Shown here piece by piece: positions 1 through 8,407 of a stretch of 64,000 nt of DNA (positions within the stretch are counted from its first letter, which is position 1; the number at the start of each line of letters is the position of its first letter). The DNA comes from an uncultured Metabacillus sp. (lineage in GTDB: Bacteria; Bacillota; Bacilli; Bacillales; Bacillaceae): assembly GCF_947503125.1 (NCBI RefSeq), contig NZ_CANNCR010000007.1:62001-126000 (forward strand). The letters run 5' to 3'. The notes beneath the pieces are model-generated. The model had not been told where the DNA came from. It ran no database searches and was given only the letters and a program-made list of their open reading frames with translations. Both the position numbers and the translations under genes were made by a program.

Positions 1-360
1 AAGAATTTTCTACACTTTTTTAAATGTTCGTGTAACTTTATTTGAACTTATATTACGCTCTAGAAAAGCAAGTGTCAACAGTGTTTTATGAATTATTTGA
101 TAATTTAGATTTATCGGATTAGTTGTATCCGCTTTCATTGTTGATATGCTTGGAATGGCTTTTTTAAAAAAATTTTGAAGAATTTTTAAAATCCGCAACT
201 GCGGAAATCGTAGGATAGAAGAATAATGTTAAGCAGGAGAGCTTGACAAGTAAAAAAGTGATCTTTGATAAAAATGATGTTACATGAAATTCGAAAGAAA
301 ATACACAAGTTTGTAAGGTTATATCCCACTATTTTTTAGATAAGACGTTAGCTTTTCAAA
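1..360. other. intergenic stretch, no gene recognised
   Basis: AT-rich sequence left of the tRNA. A 62-codon minus-strand frame (10-198) lacks a convincing ribosome-binding site and resembles nothing I know. A short hairpin, TCCGCAACTGCGGA, lies near 192-205. I see no other structure. Confidence 0.4.
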
Positions 361-365
361 TAAAA

Positions 366-394
366 AAACCCTTCATAATATGATGAAAGGGTTT
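366..394 (-). terminator. terminator of tRNA-Arg transcript
   Basis: AAACCCTTCAT and ATGAAAGGGTTT form a stem just downstream of the tRNA. On the minus strand it is followed by a run of T. Confidence 0.75.
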
Positions 395-410
395 GATATG
401 TATTGTTTGA

Positions 411-787
<377 letters not shown>

Positions 788-838
788 TTATTTTAAGGAT
801 ACAGATTTCAATTTCAAATATCACTAGCGACATTTTTC

Positions 839-867
839 ATTATATTGATATTTAATTTAAAAGTCAA
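839..867 (-). promoter_or_regulatory. sigma-A promoter of tRNA-Arg
   Basis: On the minus strand TTGACT (867-862) and TATAAT (844-839) are separated by 17 bp, a near-consensus vegetative promoter. Transcription would start near 832, run through both half-tRNA copies and reach the complete tRNA. Confidence 0.75.
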
Positions 868-890
868 TATTATTATTGAATTTTTTAAAG

Positions 891-912
891 GAGAGGGAGA
901 TCTCTCCCTCTC
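891..912 (-). terminator. terminator of the rph-rdgB-ysnB operon
   Basis: GAGAGGGAGA pairs with TCTCCCTCTC across a 2-nt gap, directly after the ysnB stop. On the minus strand a T-rich run follows. Confidence 0.75.
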
Positions 913-918
913 AAATAT

Positions 919-1431
919 TTAATTTAGGGTTACTTGCTGAGAAAGTTCCTCAACTTTCTGTCCATTCACTTCATAAAACGTAACTTTTGCGGTGTTTTTT
1001 TCAATAGTAAGTATAGCATATGTCTTTTGTCTTCGCATCGCAGGAAGTCTGATGCTTCCGGGATTTATAAATAATATGCCATCGATCATCTCAGCACCGG
1101 CGATATGTGAATGTCCAAAACATGCAATATTCGCCTTTTTCTCTAATGCACGGTATTTTAAATTCATTAATGTAGCTTTTACATTATATAGGTGGCCATG
1201 TGTCATATACAAGATGAAACCATTTACATCTACTATGATCTCATTCGGCAATTCTGAGCCAAAATCACAATTCCCTTTAACACCTTTAAAAGAACTTAAT
1301 TCTTTACTGTCTGCCGGGAGCTCAGAATCTCCACAATGCAGCATAAAGTCCACTTCTGTTTTATGGCGGTTTTTTATGTCCTCGATTTCTGCTGTTAAGC
1401 CATGGCTATCACTCATTATTAAAACATTCAT
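919..1431 (-). CDS. ysnB: YsnB, YfcE/MJ0936-type metallophosphoesterase
   Basis: Small calcineurin-like phosphoesterase of about 170 residues. Metal-binding motifs are visible in order: SDSHG near the N-terminus, HCGDSE, GNCD, THGH and GHSH, as expected for a two-metal phosphodiesterase. The physiological substrate is not established. An in-frame ATG lies at 1446, but I prefer the ATG at 1431 (MNVLIMSDSHG), which matches the family start. It is the last gene of rph-rdgB-ysnB; the rdgB stop is at 1448, so translation is probably coupled. Gene order matches my recollection of B. subtilis gerM-rph-ysnA-ysnB. Confidence 0.9.
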   Translation of the reverse strand: MNVLIMSDSHGLTAEIEDIKNRHKTEVDFMLHCGDSELPADSKELSSFKGVKGNCDFGSELPNEIIVDVNGFILYMTHGHLYNVKATLMNLKYRALEKKANIACFGHSHIAGAEMIDGILFINPGSIRLPAMRRQKTYAILTIEKNTAKVTFYEVNGQKVEELSQQVTLN

Positions 1432-1447
1432 AAATACGCGCCCCATT

Positions 1448-2041
1448 TTAAATTTGTTTAATAACTTCCAAGATCTTTTTTATAGCCTCTGCCCGGTGAC
1501 TTATCCGGTTTTTTTCCTCTTTCGGTATACTTGCCATTGTCTGATTTAACCCTTTCACAATAAAGATTGGGTCATATCCAAAACCATTTTCTCCTTGCTG
1601 CTTCATTGCGATATACCCTTCACAAGTTCCCACCACCGTTTTTGTTTGCTGTCCAGGTATTGATAAGGCCAGCGCACAAATAAATCTTGCAGAACGGTCC
1701 TCCATGCTTTTAACACCAGTTAATTCTTCTAATACTTGGCTGATATTCGCTTGATCATCTTTTGCAGGTCCAGCATATCGAGCAGAAAAAATCCCCGGCC
1801 TGCCGCCTAAATAATCAATGGCTAAACCAGAATCATCGGCAATTGTCATGCGCTGATAGGCTTCCGAAATAGCTTCTGCTTTCAATATGGCATTTTCCTC
1901 AAAAGTAACCCCTGTCTCTTCAACATCAATTGAATCAGGGTAATCTAATAGAGAGTGAACATGGAAGCCTATTGGAGATAATAATGCTTCAAATTCTTTT
2001 ACTTTCCCTGGATTTTTTGTTGCAATAATGATTTCCTTCAC
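1448..2041 (-). CDS. rdgB: XTP/dITP pyrophosphatase (RdgB/YsnA, Ham1 family)
   Basis: House-cleaning nucleoside triphosphate pyrophosphatase, 197 aa, the normal length. It hydrolyses dITP, XTP and ITP to monophosphates and so keeps deaminated purines out of DNA. The N-terminal phosphate-binding motif [10 protein letters not shown], the DDSGL metal motif and the C-terminal GFGYDPIF and ISHRAEA signatures are all present. The start is GTG at 2041, overlapping the rph stop by 4 bp (GTGA), which indicates translational coupling. Confidence 0.95.
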   Translation of the reverse strand: MKEIIIATKNPGKVKEFEALLSPIGFHVHSLLDYPDSIDVEETGVTFEENAILKAEAISEAYQRMTIADDSGLAIDYLGGRPGIFSARYAGPAKDDQANISQVLEELTGVKSMEDRSARFICALALSIPGQQTKTVVGTCEGYIAMKQQGENGFGYDPIFIVKGLNQTMASIPKEEKNRISHRAEAIKKILEVIKQI

Positions 2042-2805
2042 TTTGCACCAACCTGCTTTTTGATATTTTCTGTCACGATGAGTGAAAGATCGCCAAGCGC
2101 CGCTTTTTGATGTTCGATAAGAGCTAATATTCCTTCTTCAGCCAGATCAAGCAGACAATTTAATTGCTGTCTTGAAAATGTTGCTTCTTCTCCAGTACCT
2201 TGCAATTCAACAAATTGACCTTGCGATGTCATAATGACATTCATATCGACTTCTGCACGTGAATCTTCAACATAATCTAAATCTAAGATTTCTCCATGCT
2301 CATTGTCAACCCCTACTGATACAGCAGCAAGGTAATCTGTAATTGGCAGCGCCTTTATTTTCCTATCAGCAACCAATTTCCCAAGCGCAATCGTCATAGC
2401 AACAAATGCACCTGTGATTGAAGCTGTCCTTGTTCCACCATCAGCTTGAATAACATCACAGTCAATCCAAATAGTGCGTTCACCTAATTCTTTTAGATCA
2501 ACAACTGCTCGTAATGCTCTACCTATTAAGCGCTGAATCTCCATTGTCCGACCACTGATTTTCCCTTTTGAGGACTCTCGAATTGTACGCTGCTCTGTTG
2601 CCCTTGGAAGCATGGAATACTCAGCTGTAATCCATCCTTTTCCTTCACCGCGCATAAACGGCGGCACTCTATCCTCAATACTGGCATTACAAATTACCTT
2701 TGTATTACCGAAGGAGATTAAGACGGAACCCTCTGGATGAATAACAAAATCTTTTACTATATCTACTTTCCTCAACTGATCCTTAGCACGGCCATCATGT
2801 CTCAT
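2038..2805 (-). CDS. rph: Ribonuclease PH
   Basis: Phosphorolytic 3'-to-5' exoribonuclease that trims tRNA 3' ends; 255 aa is typical. It starts MRHDGR and contains the conserved core with [15 protein letters not shown] and [16 protein letters not shown]. The ATG at 2805 follows GGAGGG at good spacing. It heads the rph-rdgB-ysnB operon and lies downstream of gerM, with a terminator between. Confidence 0.96.
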   Translation of the reverse strand: MRHDGRAKDQLRKVDIVKDFVIHPEGSVLISFGNTKVICNASIEDRVPPFMRGEGKGWITAEYSMLPRATEQRTIRESSKGKISGRTMEIQRLIGRALRAVVDLKELGERTIWIDCDVIQADGGTRTASITGAFVAMTIALGKLVADRKIKALPITDYLAAVSVGVDNEHGEILDLDYVEDSRAEVDMNVIMTSQGQFVELQGTGEEATFSRQQLNCLLDLAEEGILALIEHQKAALGDLSLIVTENIKKQVGAK

Positions 2806-2863
2806 TCTTTAATTCCCTCCAATGAAAGTCCATTAAATTCTGTAAAATTATGTACAAGAAAGA

Positions 2864-2892
2864 AGAGGTAGCTTTGTTATAAGCATACCTCT
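2864..2892 (-). terminator. terminator of gerM
   Basis: AGAGGTA and TACCTCT form a stem with a roughly 15-nt loop between gerM and rph, followed by TCTTTCTTG on the minus strand. Confidence 0.6.
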
Positions 2893-2927
2893 TTTTACCC
2901 TTTTTATAGTATATCAAAAACGTGCTA

Positions 2928-3998
2928 TTAAAAACTACCTGTGTTCACTTTAGCAGGTCTTGTAACAGGCTCGGTCAACTTTTCTCCATTCTCTCTCATT
3001 AATTCTGCTTTTCCATTTACTGTTACAGCAACACTTTCGACCCCTTCTTGCTCAGTTAACGTTAATACCAGTGATTGGAGAACCTCTGATGAAATGATTT
3101 TTTGTTCTTCATCAAAACTTCCATAAATTGATTCATTAAAATCTAAGGTTACCTTTCCATCTTCATATTTAGGCGCGCTTAATAATTCAACATCATTTTG
3201 GAAGCCGCTAATTAAACCTGTTGAAGGTGAAGGTCCCTCAATAAGCTCTTTTACTGCAGCAGCGATTGGATCTGTTTCCGTATTACTCACCCGCTTTGTA
3301 ACAGGAACATAGTACTGTTGCCCATCAGCTTCAGCCGTGTAATAAACGGTTAACGGATGGGTATTTGTAATATCAACAACATCTGTAGAATCATGATTAA
3401 TACCGCTTTCTCTACTCACACCATCCTGAATTGGTGTTCCATTTACAGGCATTTCCTTCTGCTCATGGCCATTCACCCAAATCTTTACCTTTTCCACATT
3501 ATCAAACTGTGTTAATGTCCATGTAATTGCTTGTAAAATTTTTGCTTCATCTTCTTTTTTATAATCATTGAATTCCTTAGAAAAATCTGCAATGGCTACA
3601 CCGTCTTTAATATCAACCCCTAATACTTGAGTATCTTGCGGTAGTACGGCACGAAAACCATTTGGAAGAATATTTGATATTGGTCCGCCTTCTACTAAGT
3701 ATTCTAATGCTTGTTTTGCGACACTTTTCGTTTTTGGTAGGTTCATTGAATAAGGGACAACCAATCCGTTTTTATCGATTAAATATAATTGACTTGTCAC
3801 ACTTTCCTCTGATGCTTCATCTGATACACCCTCTACATTTCCCTCTGAATTTAACTGTTCAGCGTCATCTGTAAGGGTCACATCTTGTGGTGGATCAATT
3901 TCTTTTGCAGCTTGTTCAGCATTAAATAAACCACAACCAGAAAGTAACATAGATGATGCAATAACCGTTATTGCTATCTGTTTGTTATATTTAGACAT
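2928..3998 (-). CDS. gerM: GerM sporulation/germination lipoprotein
   Basis: Lipoprotein with lipobox LLSGCG near residue 20 and two tandem GerMN domains, roughly residues 70-190 and 220-345. Both repeats share the KQALEYLVEGGP / AAVKELIEGPSP type segment and the later D-F-S/N core. In B. subtilis GerM takes part in sporulation and spore germination at the forespore envelope. A first ATG lies at 4004, but GGAGGG abuts it; the ATG at 3998 has 7-bp spacing, so I use that. It sits between racE and rph, as in B. subtilis. Confidence 0.95.
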   Translation of the reverse strand: MSKYNKQIAITVIASSMLLSGCGLFNAEQAAKEIDPPQDVTLTDDAEQLNSEGNVEGVSDEASEESVTSQLYLIDKNGLVVPYSMNLPKTKSVAKQALEYLVEGGPISNILPNGFRAVLPQDTQVLGVDIKDGVAIADFSKEFNDYKKEDEAKILQAITWTLTQFDNVEKVKIWVNGHEQKEMPVNGTPIQDGVSRESGINHDSTDVVDITNTHPLTVYYTAEADGQQYYVPVTKRVSNTETDPIAAAVKELIEGPSPSTGLISGFQNDVELLSAPKYEDGKVTLDFNESIYGSFDEEQKIISSEVLQSLVLTLTEQEGVESVAVTVNGKAELMRENGEKLTEPVTRPAKVNTGSF

Positions 3999-4129
3999 TC
4001 TCATCCCTCCAAAGGCAGTTTGTACTACTATGTATACGAGCTATTATTTGTTTTAGACCGATTTTTTGTACAAACTTTCATGAATAGCTACTCGCATTCT
4101 TGGAGGGTACCGTATGGGCACACAAGGAA

Positions 4130-4156
4130 AGAGGCTGCTCAATTGAGACAGCCTCT
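4130..4156 (-). terminator. terminator of racE
   Basis: AGAGGCTG and CAGCCTCT form an 8-bp stem around CTCAATTGAGA, downstream of racE. The T-run is weak on the minus strand. Confidence 0.6.
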
Positions 4157-4169
4157 CTCTTCGTATCTA

Positions 4170-4985
4170 TTAAGATTTCAGTTGCACATCCAATTTGATT
4201 GATTTGACACACTCTATTTCATGTTCAAACCATTTTGTTGCAATTTTTTCAAACAATTCTCTTGGACCAGTTGTTAAAAAAAAATGCTGTTTTTTACCTG
4301 AGGATTGGTTTAATGCCTTTTTAAACGACAGAATTGTACTAACTTCTCTAGCAGTTTCATCCCCAGAGCAAATGATTTTTACTGCTTGTCCCATGAATCT
4401 TTCAATTTGCGGCTGAAGAATTGGATAATGTGTACAACCGAGAATTAACGTATCTATAGGAGAACCTTTAAGTGGTGCAAGAGTTTCTTCAACGATTAAA
4501 TCCGCTTCTTCACCTTCATACTCACCACTCTCAACAAGTGGGACAAATTTAGGACACGCTAAACTTTCAACTGTTAATCTACTATTTAATGTTTTAAGCG
4601 CTGTTTCATAGGCAGCACTTTTAATGGTATTCACCGTACCAATAACACCGATATGATGATTTTTTGTTACTTTAACAGCTGTTCTAGCTCCGGGAAATAT
4701 AACGCCAATAACAGGTATATCAACATTTTCCTGAATTTCCTGCAAGGCAATCGCTGTTGCTGTGTTGCATGCAATGACTAGCATTTTTATATGATGATTC
4801 TCTAATAAGTAATTTGTCATTTCCCATGTAAAACGACGTACCTCTTCAGCTGGTCTCGGGCCATATGGACAACGCGCTGTATCACCTAAGTAAATGATTT
4901 CTTCTTTTGGTAATTGTCTCATAATTTCTTTTGCTACTGTTAATCCGCCGACTCCCGAATCAATAACACCAATAGGACTTTTCAA
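4170..4985 (-). CDS. racE: Glutamate racemase (RacE/MurI)
   Basis: Cofactor-independent racemase that makes D-glutamate for peptidoglycan; 271 aa. The aspartate/glutamate racemase folds are clear: [10 protein letters not shown] at the start, [11 protein letters not shown], the first catalytic cysteine in ACNTATA and the second in GCTHYP. The start is TTG at 4985 with a GAGG ribosome-binding site. It lies just downstream of the MarR-type gene ysmB. Confidence 0.96.
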   Translation of the reverse strand: MKSPIGVIDSGVGGLTVAKEIMRQLPKEEIIYLGDTARCPYGPRPAEEVRRFTWEMTNYLLENHHIKMLVIACNTATAIALQEIQENVDIPVIGVIFPGARTAVKVTKNHHIGVIGTVNTIKSAAYETALKTLNSRLTVESLACPKFVPLVESGEYEGEEADLIVEETLAPLKGSPIDTLILGCTHYPILQPQIERFMGQAVKIICSGDETAREVSTILSFKKALNQSSGKKQHFFLTTGPRELFEKIATKWFEHEIECVKSIKLDVQLKS

Positions 4986-4994
4986 ACAATCGCC

Positions 4995-5444
4995 TCATTC
5001 TTCTCTCATTTCTTGTTGCAATTTAATTAACGATTTTTCTAGTAAGATCACTTCATCTTCCTTGAAATGAACAAGTATATCTTTTAAGTAATTTTGACGT
5101 TTATGAATCACTTCTTCGATAATTCGTTCACCTTCTTCTAATAGATGAATTCGTACAACTCTACGATCTTTTGGGTCTTTCACTCTAATAACCAATTGAT
5201 TTTTTTCCATACGATCAACTAAATCTGTCGTTGTACTACACGCCAAATACATTTTATTAGATAGCTCGCCAATTGTTAAGTCCCCATTTTCCCAAAGCCA
5301 TTGTAAAGCAATAAATTGCGGGGGTGTAATAGCATAATCACTTAATATTTCCCTGCCTTTTTGCTTAATAATAGCTGATATATGACGCAGCGCTTTTTCT
5401 AAATCGGCTACGGTTTGTTCATTCACACTTGCATGATTTGTCAT
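4995..5444 (-). CDS. ysmB: YsmB, MarR-family transcriptional regulator
   Basis: About 149 aa with a winged helix-turn-helix: an ITPPQFIALQWLWENGDLTIGEL region, then the TTDLVDRMEKN recognition helix and the DRRVVRIHL wing, typical of MarR. Candidate starts are GTG 5462, TTG 5453 and ATG 5444; I use ATG, which leaves the usual length. The upstream region holds overlapping inverted repeats (5457-5520) that would cover the ribosome-binding site, suggesting autoregulation. Targets are unknown. In the ancestral order it follows gerE. Confidence 0.88.
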   Translation of the reverse strand: MTNHASVNEQTVADLEKALRHISAIIKQKGREILSDYAITPPQFIALQWLWENGDLTIGELSNKMYLACSTTTDLVDRMEKNQLVIRVKDPKDRRVVRIHLLEEGERIIEEVIHKRQNYLKDILVHFKEDEVILLEKSLIKLQQEMREE

Positions 5445-5456
5445 TACATTCAAAAC

Positions 5457-5520
5457 CCTCACTAATGAAATAGTGAGGATGACTCTTACACAAGATTTTA
5501 TAGCAATCTAAGTCATCCTC
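5457..5520 (-). promoter_or_regulatory. overlapping inverted repeats in the ysmB leader
   Basis: CCTCACTA/TAGTGAGG (5457-5464 / 5471-5478) is a perfect 8-bp repeat overlapping the ysmB Shine-Dalgarno. GAGGATGACT/AGTCATCCTC (5475-5484 / 5511-5520) is a perfect 10-bp repeat sharing GAGG with the first. The two hairpins are mutually exclusive. They may be MarR operators in DNA or an RNA switch hiding the ribosome-binding site. Confidence 0.55.
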
Positions 5521-5615
5521 ATTTCATATTTTCCATGTTTTCCACAAAAAATGCAAGCTGCATGAGGACGATCAGATCAACCCAATAATAAAAAAACGAT
5601 CATTATATAAATAAT

Positions 5616-5648
5616 AACCGGCTTCCTTACTGAAAAGGTTAGCCGGTA
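5616..5648 (-). terminator. terminator downstream of gerE
   Basis: ACCGGCT (5617-5623) pairs with AGCCGGT (5641-5647), with further CCTT/AAGG pairing inside. It lies just after the gerE 3' fragment, where the intact gene would end. Confidence 0.75.
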
Positions 5649-5652
5649 TTGG

Positions 5653-5730
5653 TTAGAGCTCTAGTTCACCCATTCGAAGGAGCTCGACAACCGCTTGAGA
5701 ACGTCCCTTAACACCAAGCTTTTGCATTGC
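5653..5730 (-). pseudogene. gerE: gerE 3' fragment (last 25 codons plus stop)
   Basis: On the minus strand the frame reads AMQKLGVKGRSQAVVEL and ends LRMGELEL before a TAA stop. This is the C-terminal third of the LuxR-type regulator GerE, including the end of the recognition helix and the dimerisation helix. The first 49 codons lie 33 kb away at 38780-38926. The break falls inside the DNA-recognition helix, so neither half can work alone. With the halves joined the protein is 74 residues, the length I know for B. subtilis GerE. I read this as a developmentally interrupted gene rather than a decayed one. Confidence 0.93.
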
Positions 5731-5735
5731 ATTCG
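5725..5735. other. left attachment site of the gerE element
   Basis: CATTGCATTCG here matches CATTACATTCG at 38774-38784 in 10 of 11 positions, with CATTCG identical. The match falls exactly where gerE is interrupted. Confidence 0.85.
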
Positions 5736-5755
5736 TAATCGGGTTTGAAAACGAA

Positions 5756-7372
5756 CTAAATTTTTAAGTTCTCCAGTTCTATTGTTCCTAATGGAGTTAT
5801 AATAAGTACCAGCCCATTCCTATCCACAGTAATTACATCAATAAGCTGTTTTAAAACCAATTGCAACTCATCTATTTCAACAAAATTAAGATTCACCAAG
5901 CGTTGTAATCCATCATGAACTTGGGACTTTATATAGTCTAAGTTATTAGTTGTTTTACTCGTATCTTCTAGGTTTTTAAGTTCTTCTTGAATGTCCTTAA
6001 TCTCCGCTTCATAGGTTTCCTTCTCAAACTCAAATTGTCCTTTGTCTATGTTTCCTAAATTAAATTCTTTCCTGAGATTCATAAGAAACGTTCTATTTTG
6101 CTTTAATTGTGCTTCTAACTTCTTTCTCTTGTTTTTATTTGCCTTTTCATCGTTAGTGGTAGTAATTTCAAGACCTGCACTCACTTCATCAATATTTACT
6201 TTTTTTTCTAATTCCAACTTAATTGTTTGCAGAACTCCTATTTTAAATTCTTCAAATGGTGCCCACAAATCATTAATGCACCCTTTAGTTCCTATTCTCC
6301 GTCTAGATGAACATATTAGATACCTATACTCTTGACCTTTCTTGCCAACTTTCCCTGACTTCATGGAAACATAACTGCTACCACAGTGAGCACATTTAAC
6401 TAACCCTGAAAAAGGATTTACTTTCACATTTCGTACTCCTCCTCTTTTTCCTCCTCCCCTCTTAAGTCGAATTTTCTGAGCATCTTCAAATATTTTATCT
6501 GTGATAATTGGTTCCCACTCAATTTGTTCGTTTCTTTCCCATTTTTCTTTGGGCACTTGAACTAACTTATTTCTTCGATTTTGAACATCAGAGACATCTG
6601 TAACTTTTTTTACAGTATATTTCCCGTGGACATTTCTCCCTGTATACGCCTCATTTTGCAGCATTCTCTGTACTGTTGTAATGCCCCATTTTTCATTTCT
6701 CGGTGAAGGTATTTCCTCATGATTTAGATACTCTATTATTTTTTTTTCACCCATACCATTGATATATAAATTGAAAATTTTTCGCACGATGTCAGCTTTA
6801 TTTTCATCAATTTCTAAGGTTTTCACTTTGTTTTTAGACTTTTCATCTACTTTTATTATCTTTTTATAACCGTATGGAGCTGTACTTCCAGTAAAATTCC
6901 CTTTCAATGCAGATTCTCTAATACCAGCTCTTGAAGAAACACTTATTTGTTGAGACAGCTTTTGGTTAACTGCTGACATAATGGTGAAAACCATCTCATC
7001 GTTAACATCCACTTTTGAATCATAATTGTCATTGATGGATATCAGTCTAATCTCTAGGGCATCAACTAAAGTCCGTTTTAAAGCAAGTGCATCTAAAGAG
7101 TCACGAGAAAAACGCGAAAGTGAAGTAAAAATAACAGTTGAAAAATATCCTTTCTTGGCATCTTCAATAAGTAGTTTAATATCATCTCGCTCCATAATGT
7201 TGGTTCCCGTTGACCTATCTTCATATATAAATTCTGGTCGAACCTCTAAATCTTCCATTTTAGCTTTTTGGAGACATATTGATTTCTGATGTTCAGGTGA
7301 ATCCTTTTGTGATTCTTTTAATGTAGAAACACGCACATAAACGGCTGCAAGATTACTTTTGTCCTTCTGCAT
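5756..7372 (-). CDS. Large serine recombinase, probable gerE-element excisionase/integrase
   Basis: 538 aa. The N-terminal resolvase domain (1-150) has catalytic YVRVST, with both Arg and Ser present, and SRFSRDSLD with both arginines. A Recombinase domain follows (about 165-290: APYGYKK, then NLYINGMGEKKIIEYLN). Next comes a zinc ribbon with CAHCG and a later CSS/C cluster, then a coiled coil (about 400-480). This is the layout of SpoIVCA and phage large serine integrases. The stop lies 20 bp from the recombination core and the gene points into the gerE 3' fragment. A terminator-like hairpin and a promoter candidate lie in its leader. The most likely role is excision of the element during sporulation, restoring gerE. 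Confidence 0.93.
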   Translation of the reverse strand: MQKDKSNLAAVYVRVSTLKESQKDSPEHQKSICLQKAKMEDLEVRPEFIYEDRSTGTNIMERDDIKLLIEDAKKGYFSTVIFTSLSRFSRDSLDALALKRTLVDALEIRLISINDNYDSKVDVNDEMVFTIMSAVNQKLSQQISVSSRAGIRESALKGNFTGSTAPYGYKKIIKVDEKSKNKVKTLEIDENKADIVRKIFNLYINGMGEKKIIEYLNHEEIPSPRNEKWGITTVQRMLQNEAYTGRNVHGKYTVKKVTDVSDVQNRRNKLVQVPKEKWERNEQIEWEPIITDKIFEDAQKIRLKRGGGKRGGVRNVKVNPFSGLVKCAHCGSSYVSMKSGKVGKKGQEYRYLICSSRRRIGTKGCINDLWAPFEEFKIGVLQTIKLELEKKVNIDEVSAGLEITTTNDEKANKNKRKKLEAQLKQNRTFLMNLRKEFNLGNIDKGQFEFEKETYEAEIKDIQEELKNLEDTSKTTNNLDYIKSQVHDGLQRLVNLNFVEIDELQLVLKQLIDVITVDRNGLVLIITPLGTIELENLKI

Positions 7373-7399
7373 ATTGCTCTTTAACCTCCCTAAATAAAA

Positions 7400-7426
7400 A
7401 ACCTCATAGCATAAAGCTGTGAGGTT
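7400..7426 (-). terminator. terminator/attenuator in the recombinase leader
   Basis: AACCTCATAGC and GCTGTGAGGTT form an 11-bp stem with one G.T pair and a 5-nt loop. On the minus strand TTTTTTATTTA follows. It lies after the degenerate recombinase gene and before the active one, downstream of a promoter candidate, so it could gate recombinase expression. Confidence 0.8.
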
Positions 7427-7440
7427 TACTTGTTCCTTCT

Positions 7441-7469
7441 ATTATAAAATGTTTGTAGTTTCAGTGTAA
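7441..7469 (-). promoter_or_regulatory. promoter candidate for the serine recombinase
   Basis: TTACAC (7469-7464), 17 bp, TATAAT (7446-7441) on the minus strand resembles a sigma-A promoter. The overlapping CATTTTATA is also a partial match to the sigma-K -10 (CATAnnnTA). It begins right after the upstream stop codon. Confidence 0.5.
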
Positions 7470-7472
7470 GTA

Positions 7473-7946
7473 TTATTTATTTCCTGTCCTCAAATGAGTA
7501 ACCATTTCCTGTGCAACTTCTTCCAGCGTTAATCCCATGTTTATTGCAGCATGCATTAATTGAAATTTTAACTCATCATCATATACACCGGAATCATAGT
7601 CTTCTTCTAAAGAAATGAGGCGAAGTCCTAAGCCATTTACCAGTATCCTTTTTAAAGTAAGTGTATCAAAAGTATCCAAAGAAAGCCGCGAGAGCGAAGT
7701 AAAGACCACAATTGAAAAAAGCCCTTTCTTTGCATCTTCAATTAGCAGTCTCATGCTCTCACTGTCCATAATTTTTGTTGAAGTTGAATCATCTTCATAC
7801 ATAAAGTTCGGTAGAAACTCTAAGTCTTCCATTCTTATTTTTTCCATGCAACTAGATTTTTGGTTCTCAAAGGAGTCGTGATTAGGACCTTGGTGATTAG
7901 ATACTCCTACATATATTGCTGCGATTTTAGCTGTCTCCGTACTCAT
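7473..7946 (-). CDS. Stand-alone serine-recombinase N-terminal domain, catalytically degenerate
   Basis: 157 aa, corresponding only to the resolvase domain of its neighbour, with clear paralogy (ESMRLLIEDAKKGLFS against DDIKLLIEDAKKGYFS). Key residues have changed: YVRVS became YVGVS (active-site Arg to Gly) and SRFSRD became SRLSLD (second Arg to Leu); the nucleophilic Ser remains. It lacks the DNA-binding Recombinase and zinc domains but has its own GGAGGAG ribosome-binding site and stop codon. It could be a decayed copy or, since the frame is intact and it sits upstream of the active recombinase, a regulator that binds it through the dimer interface. Confidence 0.85.
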   Translation of the reverse strand: MSTETAKIAAIYVGVSNHQGPNHDSFENQKSSCMEKIRMEDLEFLPNFMYEDDSTSTKIMDSESMRLLIEDAKKGLFSIVVFTSLSRLSLDTFDTLTLKRILVNGLGLRLISLEEDYDSGVYDDELKFQLMHAAINMGLTLEEVAQEMVTHLRTGNK

Positions 7947-7983
7947 TTATTTACTCCTCCTATTTTTAAAGCCACCATTCTTA

Positions 7984-8136
7984 TTATGAGGTTTTCTTAT
8001 TTTGATTATAGCGTAGTTCTTGTGATTGGATTAACACTTTATTAATTGTTTGACTTACAAGTTGGTCTACAACCTCCCCAGATGATTTTCCATGGGAACT
8101 AGCTGCTACCACAAAAGTTAACTTTTTCTTCGCCAT
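7984..8136 (-). CDS. Small protein upstream of the recombinase pair, unknown
   Basis: 50 aa starting MAKKKLTFVVAASS, with AAAGGAGATG a few bases before the ATG at 8136. A longer in-frame start at 8178 lacks a site. The product is basic and ends NQNKKTS. It is the first gene of a three-gene minus-strand set (this protein, the degenerate recombinase, the active recombinase), 37 nt from the next. Recombination directionality factors of serine integrases are often small, basic and encoded nearby, so that is a possible role. I do not recognise a family. Confidence 0.65.
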   Translation of the reverse strand: MAKKKLTFVVAASSHGKSSGEVVDQLVSQTINKVLIQSQELRYNQNKKTS

Positions 8137-8289
8137 AAAAAAATCATCTCCTTTCTCTGCATGGATATGCAGGCTCAAATTTGTCCTATTACTTTTTTGT
8201 TTTGTTAGGCTGATTTTTGCAGTTTTGAACTGTGTAAGTCAGTATACATTCCGAAAAATACAAATAAAATATTGATATTGGTTTTTTTT

Positions 8290-8298
8290 TATTGTATG
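8290..8298 (-). promoter_or_regulatory. possible mother-cell sporulation promoter (-10)
   Basis: CATACAATA on the minus strand fits the -10 consensus of both sigma-E (CATACAaT) and sigma-K (CATAnnnTA). It is about 150 bp upstream of the small gene that leads the recombinase cluster. The matching -35 region is weak, so this is only suggestive. Confidence 0.4.
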
Positions 8299-8344
8299 TA
8301 GATTCAAAATTTTTTCAAAAAATTTTTAAATACGCAAAAAAACC

Positions 8345-8362
8345 CGGAGAGAGTTCTCTCCG
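8345..8362 (-). terminator. terminator of the lipoprotein gene
   Basis: CGGAGAG and CTCTCCG pair across AGTT, and TTTTTTT follows on the minus strand. Confidence 0.85.
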
Positions 8363-8407
8363 AGGTCAATTTTTCCCTATGTCACAGTAAATACCAAAAA
8401 TAATCTT

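Noticed and set aside
992-1549. 185-codon plus-strand frame
   Set aside because: It lies opposite ysnB and rdgB, which have clear motifs; it is a shadow frame.
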